Source: CAIWHR01 sp963846855
Lineage (GTDB): Bacteria; Pseudomonadota; Gammaproteobacteria; Burkholderiales; Casimicrobiaceae
Direction of reading: 5' to 3'
Length of the DNA: 64,000 nt
Assembly: GCA_963846855.1 (NCBI GenBank)
Contig: CAWJXK010000008.1
Span: forward strand, 310,001-374,000
In this document: positions 1-6,490 of the stretch, piece after piece
Position numbering within the stretch: the stretch's first letter is position 1
Layout of the letters: the number at the start of each line of letters is the position of its first letter
Position numbers and translations under genes: made by a program
Notes under the pieces: model-generated
What the model was told of the DNA's origin: nothing
The model's input: only the letters and a program-made list of their open reading frames with translations
The model's database searches: none

Positions 1-513
1 GACCTCGAGGCACAGAAATCCTCCGGCCGGTTTCGCGAAGACCTCTACTACCGCCTCAACGTGGTGTCGATGCGCCTTCCGCCGCTCGCCGACCGGCGCG
101 AGGACATCCCGCTGCTTTCGACGCATTTCCTGCGGCGGCTGGCCGAGCGGTACAAGCGCCCCGTGGCCTCGCTCGCGCCCGATGCGATGGCGCTCCTCAT
201 CGGCGCGCCGTGGCCGGGGAACGTGCGCCAGCTCCTCAATCTGCTCGAGCAGGCCGTGGCGCTGGCGACGACGACGATGATCCCGGCGACGCTCGTGCAG
301 AGCGCGCTGCGCGAGGACGCCAGCGCGCTGGTTCCGTTCGAGGAGGCGCGCAAGGAGTTCGAGCGTGACTACCTCGTCCGGCTGCTCAAGATCACCGGCG
401 GCAACGTGACGCAGGCGGCGCAGCTCGCCAAGCGCAACCGAACCGAGTTCTACAAGCTGCTGCAGCGCCACCGCCTCGAGCCGGCGATGTTCAAGGAAGG
501 CAAGCCGGGCTGA
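1..513 (+). CDS. glrR: Sigma-54-dependent response regulator, C-terminal part (GlrR/QseF-like)
   Basis: The gene is cut by the window start; 170 codons remain. What is left is the end of an AAA+ sigma-54 activation domain (FREDLYYRLNVV, then the sensor II motif PWPGNVRQL near residue 78) followed by a Fis-type helix-turn-helix (GGNVTQAAQLAKRNRTEFYK, near residues 134-155). The HTH and the ERDYLVRLL linker resemble GlrR/QseF, which activates sigma-54 promoters in response to its histidine kinase. The receiver domain and Walker A lie outside the window, so the exact subgroup is inferred. No partner kinase is visible downstream. Confidence 0.85.
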   Translation, partial: DLEAQKSSGRFREDLYYRLNVVSMRLPPLADRREDIPLLSTHFLRRLAERYKRPVASLAPDAMALLIGAPWPGNVRQLLNLLEQAVALATTTMIPATLVQSALREDASALVPFEEARKEFERDYLVRLLKITGGNVTQAAQLAKRNRTEFYKLLQRHRLEPAMFKEGKPG

Positions 514-617
514 CCCTTCGCGCCTGTCTTGGGACCCACGCAGGCATCGCGGCGCGGGTGGATCGGCCGACGCGGGCGATACCGTCAGCTTGACGAGTGC
601 AATTCCATTGTCATTAA

Positions 618-640
618 GTTGCGCCCTGCTGCGGCGCAAC
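618..640. repeat. Inverted repeat, 8-bp arms
   Basis: GTTGCGCC, 7-base loop, GGCGCAAC, a perfect match. There is no immediate T-run, so it may be a stem terminating the upstream regulator transcript weakly, or a protein-binding site. Confidence 0.4.
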
Positions 641-685
641 GATGTCCTTTTGTCGTCGAACAGCGACAGAATAAATTGTTAAGAA

Positions 686-706
686 TCATTCCATTAACAG
701 GAATGA
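686..706. promoter_or_regulatory. Inverted repeat TCATTCC-7-GGAATGA
   Basis: Perfect 7-bp arms spaced by 7 AT-rich bases, about 185 bases before the small gene at 890. Symmetry and AT-rich context suggest an operator. No regulator can be assigned. Confidence 0.3.
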
Positions 707-889
707 CACATAGCATGTCGGTTGGCCGCGACATCCCGTTGAACGACAAGCCACTGCCGCGGTTTGCGCGCGCGACCGATGCTATCGAGCCTTTCATAGG
801 AGAACATCATGGATTCGCCCCATGCGTTCCGCCGATTAGTCGCCATGGCATGAAATCTGCTTTTGGGTTCGGTGAAGGAAACGAGCACC

Positions 890-1048
890 ATGCCAACGTT
901 CTCACCCGAACTCGCACCGCGCTGGCTCGAAGGCCTCGGGCCGGCGGCTAACGACGCGCGCGAGGACGTCGAGGCCATGTCGCCAGCCCAACAGGAGACG
1001 CTGGAAGCTCTTGCGGATCGGATCAGCGCCGCGCGCGCAATCGCCTGA
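890..1048 (+). CDS. Small hypothetical protein
   Basis: 52 residues, acidic and alanine-rich, predicted helical (MSPAQQETLEALADRISAA), with no membrane segment or signal peptide. ATG at 890 was chosen over an upstream in-frame TTG at 863 because GAAGGAA sits about 10 bases before it. A good intrinsic terminator follows about 95 bases downstream, which supports a real transcript. I do not recognise a family. Confidence 0.45.
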   Translation: MPTFSPELAPRWLEGLGPAANDAREDVEAMSPAQQETLEALADRISAARAIA

Positions 1049-1142
1049 GACGCGCGACGCGCATCAAGATTGAGCGGTCGGCGCGGTGCGCCACCGCGAG
1101 CGGAACGGTGCGAACGCCGCCGGCCGCGCTCAAGTCCCCCTT

Positions 1143-1178
1143 GCCCGCTAACCTCCTCCCGGCGGGCTTCTTTTTTCC
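1143..1178 (+). terminator. Rho-independent terminator
   Basis: GCCCGC / GCGGGC stem (1143-1148 with 1162-1167) followed by TTCTTTTTTCC. It lies between the small gene and convergent thyA. Confidence 0.65.
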
Positions 1179-1235
1179 GGGTCCGAAATCCTTCCGCAGG
1201 ACGCCTCGACGTCGCGCGCGGATGAGCGTTCCGGC

Positions 1236-2030
1236 CTATACGGCGACGGGTGCCTTTATCGCGGGGTGCGGGTCGTAATCCCGGATCTCGAAGTCCTCGA
1301 ACTGGTAATCGGCGAGCGACTCGGGGCGCCGTCGGATGTGAAGCCGCGGCAGCGGTCGCGGCTCGCGGGAAAGCTGGAGATCGACCTGCTCCAGGTGGTT
1401 GAGATAGAGGTGGCAATCACCGCCCGTCCACACGAAGTCGCCAACGCCGAGATCGCATTGTTGCGCGACCATGTGCGTCAGCAGGGCGTAGGAAGCGATG
1501 TTGAACGGGACGCCTAGGAAGATATCGCAGCTTCGCTGATAGAGCTGGCAGGAAAGCCTTCGGTCGGCGACATAGAACTGGAAGAACGCGTGACACGGCG
1601 GCAGCTTCATCTGCGGGATCTGGCCGACGTTCCACGCCGACACGATCAGCCTGCGTGAATCCGGATTGCGCCGGATCTCCGCCAGCACGTTCGCGATCTG
1701 GTCGATGTGCCCGCCGCCGGGTGTCGGCCAGCTGCGCCACTGATAGCCGTAGACCGGGCCGAGCTCTCCCTCGGCGTCGGCCCATTCGTCCCAGATCGTG
1801 ACGCCCGCCGCCTGCAGCGACCGGACGTTGGTTTCGCCGCGCAGGAACCACAGCAGTTCGTGGATGATCGACTTCGTGTGCACTTTCTTGGTCGTCAGCA
1901 GCGGGAAGCCGGCGTCGAGATCGAAGCGCATCTGGTAGCCGAAGACCGAGAGCGTGCCCGTTCCGGTGCGGTCGGCCTTGCGATGGCCGTGGTCGCGGAC
2001 ATGGCGCATGAATTCGAGGTATTGCCGCAT
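1236..2030 (-). CDS. thyA: Thymidylate synthase
   Basis: Makes dTMP from dUMP using methylene-tetrahydrofolate, in the cytoplasm. The 264-residue product from ATG at 2030 equals the length of E. coli ThyA. It carries the folate/dUMP loop near the N-terminus (RTGTGTLSVFG), the nucleophile motif LPPCHAFFQFYV, the arginine segment SWNVGQ/DSRRLIVSAWN, and the C-terminal KAPVAV typical of the family. The frame is open upstream to 2312, but family length fixes the start. No dihydrofolate reductase gene adjoins it here, although thyA-folA pairing is common. Confidence 0.97.
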   Translation of the reverse strand: MRQYLEFMRHVRDHGHRKADRTGTGTLSVFGYQMRFDLDAGFPLLTTKKVHTKSIIHELLWFLRGETNVRSLQAAGVTIWDEWADAEGELGPVYGYQWRSWPTPGGGHIDQIANVLAEIRRNPDSRRLIVSAWNVGQIPQMKLPPCHAFFQFYVADRRLSCQLYQRSCDIFLGVPFNIASYALLTHMVAQQCDLGVGDFVWTGGDCHLYLNHLEQVDLQLSREPRPLPRLHIRRRPESLADYQFEDFEIRDYDPHPAIKAPVAV

Positions 2031-2194
2031 CGTGTCGGGCCGCTGCCGGAATGGTGGATGACCGAACTGCGGCGAAATCCGCGCCGCTTTCCAGGATTGT
2101 AGCGTCTGCGGCGCGTCTACCGTACCGACGCCGCCCGTTGCGAATTCACGCGCCGCCGTTCGTCGGCTCGCAGGCCCGGGGTTGCGTCGGCCCC

Positions 2195-2252
2195 TTGACA
2201 GCCGCCGCGACGAGGCTAGACTACGCGACAATATAACTAGTCCATTAGTTAT
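2195..2252 (+). promoter_or_regulatory. Promoter and inverted-repeat operator of the ArsR gene
   Basis: A -35 TTGACA (2195-2200) and a -10-like TAGACT (2217-2222) are 16 bases apart. Just downstream is a perfect inverted repeat, ATAACTA-6-TAGTTAT (2233-2252), overlapping the expected transcription start region. It is strikingly AT-rich for this genome. ArsR proteins bind such repeats and repress their own promoter, so autoregulation is the natural inference. Confidence 0.7.
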
Positions 2253-2293
2253 GTTATTGGGTATACAACGAGGCGGATCCGACGAGCCGATCG

Positions 2294-2608
2294 ATGCGAC
2301 AGAGCTACGCAAAGGCCATTCCCCGCGCCTGGCGCCGCACGGCCGGCATGTTCGTCGCGCTGGGCGACGCCCACCGACAGCGGATCCTGCTGATGTTCGA
2401 GGCCGGTGAACGTCTCAACGTCGGGCAGATCGTCGCCGCATCGACACTATCGCGCTCGGCAGTGGCACACCACCTGAAGGTGTTGCGCGCGGCCGGCGTG
2501 CTGAAGAGCGAAAAGATCGGCAAGGAAGTCTGGTACTGGCCGGATCCCGGCGCGGTCCGGTCCGCGCTCGAGTCGGTGCTCGAGTATCTCGACGACCAGG
2601 AGCGGTGA
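2294..2608 (+). CDS. ArsR-family transcriptional repressor
   Basis: 104 residues of winged helix: FVALGDAHRQRILLMF, the recognition helix STLSRSAVAHHLKVLRAAGV, then a wing (LKSEKIGKEVWYW). There are no cysteines, so it lacks the CxC-type metal sites of ArsR/SmtB. It is more like the non-metal, SdpR-like branch that responds to other ligands or only autoregulates. It is preceded by a promoter with a symmetric operator. Its stop codon overlaps the leader of the hydroxylase gene (12 bases from stop to ATG), so the two are co-transcribed and the hydroxylase run is its likely target. Confidence 0.9.
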   Translation: MRQSYAKAIPRAWRRTAGMFVALGDAHRQRILLMFEAGERLNVGQIVAASTLSRSAVAHHLKVLRAAGVLKSEKIGKEVWYWPDPGAVRSALESVLEYLDDQER

Positions 2609-2619
2609 AGGGAGGGGCC

Positions 2620-3348
2620 ATGCTTGCGTGGATCGTTGTTGGCTTTGCGGGCTTTTTCGTCCTCGAACGCGCGTTTCCAGGCTGGGCGTTGCCGCGGGTA
2701 CGCACGTGGCCGCTGCGGGTGATCGCGATCAACGCAGCGCAGCTCGCCGTGGTTCTCGTCGGCGCTTACACGTGGGAGCGCTGGTTCCGGCACGCATCGA
2801 TACTCGAGCTGGGCGACCGCTTGTCGCCATGGGCGGGGGGCATCCTTGCCTACTTCATCGCGACCTTCGTCTTCTACTGGTGGCATCGCTGGCGCCACGA
2901 GAGCGACTGGCTGTGGCGGCACCTGCACCAGATCCATCACAGCGCGCGCCGGCTCGAGACGGCCACGTCGTTCTACAAACATCCGCTGGAGATGGTCGTC
3001 AACTCGGTCATTGGCGCCGGCCTCGTGTACGGCGTTCTGGGACTGCCGGTCGAGGCGGGTGCGATCTACACGCTGTGCACGGCCCTCGGCGAGTTCTTCT
3101 ATCACGCGGACTGGCGCACGCCGAGATGGGTCGGCTATGTCTTCCAGCGACCGGAAATGCATCGGATTCATCACCAGGTCGATTATCACCGGAGCAACTA
3201 CGCCGACATCGTGTGGTGGGACATGCTGTTCGGCACCTACGAGAATCCCGCGCAGTGGGACGGCCGTTGCGGCTTTCTGCCGGATGACGAGGAGCGATTG
3301 CTCGAGATGCTGGCGTTCCGCGACGTGAACGGCGCGCGGGCGCGGTAA
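2620..3348 (+). CDS. Sterol desaturase / fatty acid hydroxylase family membrane protein
   Basis: An integral membrane di-iron oxygenase of the fatty acid hydroxylase superfamily, 242 residues. The histidine clusters are all present: HRWRHE, HQIHHS and HRIHHQ (HxxxH, HxxHH, HxxHH), with hydrophobic helices before and between them. ATG at 2620 has GGGAGGGG directly upstream; the earlier GTG at 2605 overlaps the ArsR stop and is less likely. The substrate cannot be read from sequence; members hydroxylate or desaturate fatty acids, sterols or carotenoids. Its place behind ArsR and ahead of an acyltransferase fusion suggests membrane lipid modification. Confidence 0.88.
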   Translation: MLAWIVVGFAGFFVLERAFPGWALPRVRTWPLRVIAINAAQLAVVLVGAYTWERWFRHASILELGDRLSPWAGGILAYFIATFVFYWWHRWRHESDWLWRHLHQIHHSARRLETATSFYKHPLEMVVNSVIGAGLVYGVLGLPVEAGAIYTLCTALGEFFYHADWRTPRWVGYVFQRPEMHRIHHQVDYHRSNYADIVWWDMLFGTYENPAQWDGRCGFLPDDEERLLEMLAFRDVNGARAR

Positions 3349-4566
3349 ATGAATCGCCGCGCATTCCTTGCCGCGGCGGGCGGCGCGCTGGCTGCCGGCT
3401 GCGACCTGTCGCTGAAAGAGGGCGTCCTCAATTCATGCCGCGCCGCATTGCCGCCTGCGCTTGCCGCGGATCCTCTGGTGCGCAAAGCATGGCGCGACAT
3501 CGTGCCGGCCGACGTCTGGGACGTGCACTGTCACCTGTTCGGGAACGGCGATTCCGGGGCGGGGCCCTGGTTCAATCCGGCGATGGAATCGCTGCTGCGC
3601 CCGCAGCAATACGTGCAGCGGCTGTTCTTCATGAATGCTGGATGCGTGCACGACTCACCCGGCCATGTCGACGCGAGCGTCGTCGACCGGATCCGGAACC
3701 AATGCGCGATGCTGCCCGCCGGGGCGAAGGTCGTCCTGCTGGCCTTCGACTGGGCTCGCGACGACGCCGGCACGCCGGTGCGCGAGCGCTCGACGTTCTA
3801 CGTGCCCGATGCGTACGCCGCCGCGGTTGCCGCGCAGGATCCGTCGCGATTCGAATGGGCCGCGTCCGTGCATCCGAATGCGAAGGATGCGCTCGCCCGT
3901 CTCGATTGGGCCGCGGCCCACGGCGCGCGGGCGGTCAAGTGGCTGCCGTCGGCGCAGGGCATCGATCCCGCATCCCCGCGATGCGAAACGTTCTATCGGC
4001 AACTCCGCGCGCTGCACCTGCCGCTGATCTCGCACGCCGGCGACGAGCGGGCCGTGCGCGGCCACGACGAGGCGCTCGGCAATCCCTTGCACCTGCGCCG
4101 TCCGCTCGATGCCGGCGTGCGCGTAGTCGTCGCGCATTGCGGCTCGCTCGGCGCGGGGCGCGACTTCGATCGCGGCAGCTCCGCGCCGCTGGTCTCCAAT
4201 TTCTCGCTGTTCACGCGGCTGATGGAGACCCCGGCCTTCGTCGGACGCGTGTACGGCGACATCTCGGCGGTCACGCAGGGAAATCGCATCGACGTGCTGG
4301 CGTCGATCGTCGAGCGTCGCGATTGGCACGCGCGCCTGCTCAACGGCTCGGACTATCCGTTGCCCGGTATACTGCCGCTCATCTCGCCTGACCTGCTCGT
4401 CGCGCGCGGAATGCTCGATCCATCCGCGGTTCCCGTGCTGCGCGAGATCCGCGAGCACAATGCGCTGCTGTTCGACTTCGTCCTGAAGCGAAGCCTCGTG
4501 TCCAACGGCAGCCGCCTCGCGTCCAGCGTGTTCGAGACCCGGTCCTTCTTTGCGAATCCGTCCTGA
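3349..4566 (+). CDS. Exported amidohydrolase (Amidohydrolase_2, TIM-barrel)
   Basis: 405 residues, starting directly after the hydroxylase stop. The N-terminus (MNRRAFLAAAGGALAAGCD) has RR, a hydrophobic stretch and an AAGC lipobox, so a Tat-exported lipoprotein is likely. Metal-binding features of the amidohydrolase superfamily follow: DVHCHLFG near residue 60, LISHAGDE, VVVAHCGSLG, and NGSDYP near the end. Members hydrolyse or decarboxylate ring and amide substrates; the substrate here is unknown. The tight coupling to the hydroxylase suggests a shared pathway. Confidence 0.8.
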   Translation: MNRRAFLAAAGGALAAGCDLSLKEGVLNSCRAALPPALAADPLVRKAWRDIVPADVWDVHCHLFGNGDSGAGPWFNPAMESLLRPQQYVQRLFFMNAGCVHDSPGHVDASVVDRIRNQCAMLPAGAKVVLLAFDWARDDAGTPVRERSTFYVPDAYAAAVAAQDPSRFEWAASVHPNAKDALARLDWAAAHGARAVKWLPSAQGIDPASPRCETFYRQLRALHLPLISHAGDERAVRGHDEALGNPLHLRRPLDAGVRVVVAHCGSLGAGRDFDRGSSAPLVSNFSLFTRLMETPAFVGRVYGDISAVTQGNRIDVLASIVERRDWHARLLNGSDYPLPGILPLISPDLLVARGMLDPSAVPVLREIREHNALLFDFVLKRSLVSNGSRLASSVFETRSFFANPS

Positions 4567-4578
4567 GGGCGCCCCACC

Positions 4579-6462
4579 ATGCACTCCGCCAGCCAGTACG
4601 ACCTCCTGCGCGAGCGCCGCTTCGCGCCGTTCTTCTGGACGCAGTTCCTCGGCGCCGGCAACGACAACATCTACAAGAACGCGCTCATCATCTTCGTCGC
4701 CTTCGAGGCGGCGCAGATGACCTCGCTCGACGCCAACGCCCTCGTCAATCTCGCCGGCGCCGTCTTCATCGCGCCGTTCATGCTGTTCTCGGCGACGTCC
4801 GGACAGCTCGCCGACAAGTACGAAAAGTCGCGGCTGATCCGATGGATCAAGATCCTCGAGATCGCGATCATGGTGATCGGTCTCGCCGGCTTCTGGAGGC
4901 GCGATCTCTTCCTTCTCTTCACGGCGCTCGCGCTGATGGGCGTGCATTCGACGCTGTTCGGACCGGTCAAATACGCGATCCTGCCGCAGAACCTCTCCAC
5001 CGAGGAGCTGGTGGGCGGCAACGGCTTGGTCGAGATGGGAACGTTCGTCGCGATCCTGCTGGGCACCATTGCGGGCGGACTCCTCGTCGCGATCCACCCG
5101 AATGGTCCCGTCATCGCCGGCGTCGTCGCGATCGTCGTCGCGGTGGCCGGCTATCTCGTGAGTCGCGCGATTCCGGTCACGCCCCCGGTCTCGCCCGAGC
5201 TCGAGATCAACTGGAATCCGTTCACCGAGACCTGGAAGAACCTGCGCTTCGCGCAGCGCAACCGTGTCGTCTGGCTGTCGATGCTCGGGATCTCGTGGTT
5301 CTGGTTTTACGGGGCGATCTTCCTCGCCCAGTTCGCCGGGTTCTCGCGCGAGATCCTGGGGGGCGACGAGCACGTCGTGACGTTCCTGCTCGCGGCGTTC
5401 TCGGTCGGTGTCGGCGCCGGATCGCTGCTGTGCGAAAAGCTCTCGGGCCGCAGGATCGAGCTCGGCCTCGTCCCGTTCGGCGCGATCGGGCTCACGCTGT
5501 TCGCGGTGGATCTTTGGCTTGCGAGCCGCGGGCTCTCCGCGCGGCAGCTGGCGGGCCTTGGCGCCTTCCTCTCGACTCCGGCGCACTGGCACGTGACGAT
5601 CGACCTCGTCCTGATCGGGCTTTTCGGCGGCTTCTACATCGTGCCGCTGTACGCGCTGATCCAGGAGCGCTCCGAACCGTCGCACCGCTCGCGAATCATC
5701 GCCGCGAACAACATCCTCAACGCGATCTTCATCGTGGCGTCGGCTGGCATTGCCATCGGCTTGCTGAAGGCCGGACTCACGATCCAGGAGCTCTTTCTCG
5801 TCACCGGACTCATGAACGCGGCGGTCGCCTTGTTCATCTTCAGGCTCGTGCCCGAGTTCCTGATGCGCTTTCTCGCCTGGATGCTGATCCACACGTTCTA
5901 CCGCGTCGACAAGGAGGGCCTCGACCGCATTCCGGAGACGGGAGCGTGCGTCGTCATCTGCAACCACGTGAGCTACGTCGACGCAGTCGTGATCGCCGGG
6001 TGCGTGCGGCGGCCGATACGGTTCGTGATGGACCACCGCATCTTTCGCGTGCCGGTCCTCTCGTTCATCTTCCGGACGATGCGCACCATCCCGATCGCCT
6101 CCGCAAAGGAAGATGCCGCGCTGAAGGAGCGGGCCTTCGCCGACGTGGCGAAGGCGCTCGCCGAAGGCGAGATCGTCGGCATCTTTCCGGAGGGCGCGCT
6201 CACCACTACCGGCGAAATGGGCGCGTTCCGGCCCGGCATCGAGCGCATCGTGCGGGACACGCCGGTGCCGGTGGTTCCGCTCGCGCTCTCGGGTCTTTGG
6301 GGCAGCTTCTTCAGCCGATCGCATGAGGGCAAGGCGATGCGGCGTCTGCGCGGAGTCTTTTCGCGCATCGCGCTTCGCGCCGCGCCGGCGGTGGCGCCGG
6401 AGCAGGTATCGCTTCCGACGCTGCAGGCGACGGTGCTGGCATTGAGGGGCGCGCGCAAATGA
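4579..6462 (+). CDS. MFS transporter fused to a PlsC-type acyltransferase
   Basis: 627 residues. Residues 1-430 form an LplT-like major facilitator (FFWTQFLGAGNDNIYKNA at the start; SGQLADKYEKSRLIRWIK loop). Residues about 445-627 form a glycerolphosphate acyltransferase domain with NHVSYVD (HX4D box) and FPEGALT (substrate-binding box). Such proteins are known to flip lysophospholipid inward and re-acylate it, like LplT plus Aas, here without the acyl-ACP synthetase domain. It begins 12 bases after the amidohydrolase gene, consistent with one operon on membrane lipid remodelling. Confidence 0.88.
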   Translation: MHSASQYDLLRERRFAPFFWTQFLGAGNDNIYKNALIIFVAFEAAQMTSLDANALVNLAGAVFIAPFMLFSATSGQLADKYEKSRLIRWIKILEIAIMVIGLAGFWRRDLFLLFTALALMGVHSTLFGPVKYAILPQNLSTEELVGGNGLVEMGTFVAILLGTIAGGLLVAIHPNGPVIAGVVAIVVAVAGYLVSRAIPVTPPVSPELEINWNPFTETWKNLRFAQRNRVVWLSMLGISWFWFYGAIFLAQFAGFSREILGGDEHVVTFLLAAFSVGVGAGSLLCEKLSGRRIELGLVPFGAIGLTLFAVDLWLASRGLSARQLAGLGAFLSTPAHWHVTIDLVLIGLFGGFYIVPLYALIQERSEPSHRSRIIAANNILNAIFIVASAGIAIGLLKAGLTIQELFLVTGLMNAAVALFIFRLVPEFLMRFLAWMLIHTFYRVDKEGLDRIPETGACVVICNHVSYVDAVVIAGCVRRPIRFVMDHRIFRVPVLSFIFRTMRTIPIASAKEDAALKERAFADVAKALAEGEIVGIFPEGALTTTGEMGAFRPGIERIVRDTPVPVVPLALSGLWGSFFSRSHEGKAMRRLRGVFSRIALRAAPAVAPEQVSLPTLQATVLALRGARK

Positions 6463-6490
6463 CGCGATCGGGGGAAACGCGGAGGAGACC

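Larger units (their letters stand above)
514..889. other. Intergenic region after the response regulator
   Basis: About 375 bases without a convincing gene. They hold two inverted repeats (618-640 and 686-706, listed separately) in a locally AT-richer stretch around 600-710. Short open frames on both strands lack family resemblance and ribosome binding sites. Confidence 0.5.

Noticed and set aside
720..745. Sigma-54 promoter (GG-N10-GC)
   Set aside because: TTGGCC is followed by GTTGAA at the -12 position without the required GC.
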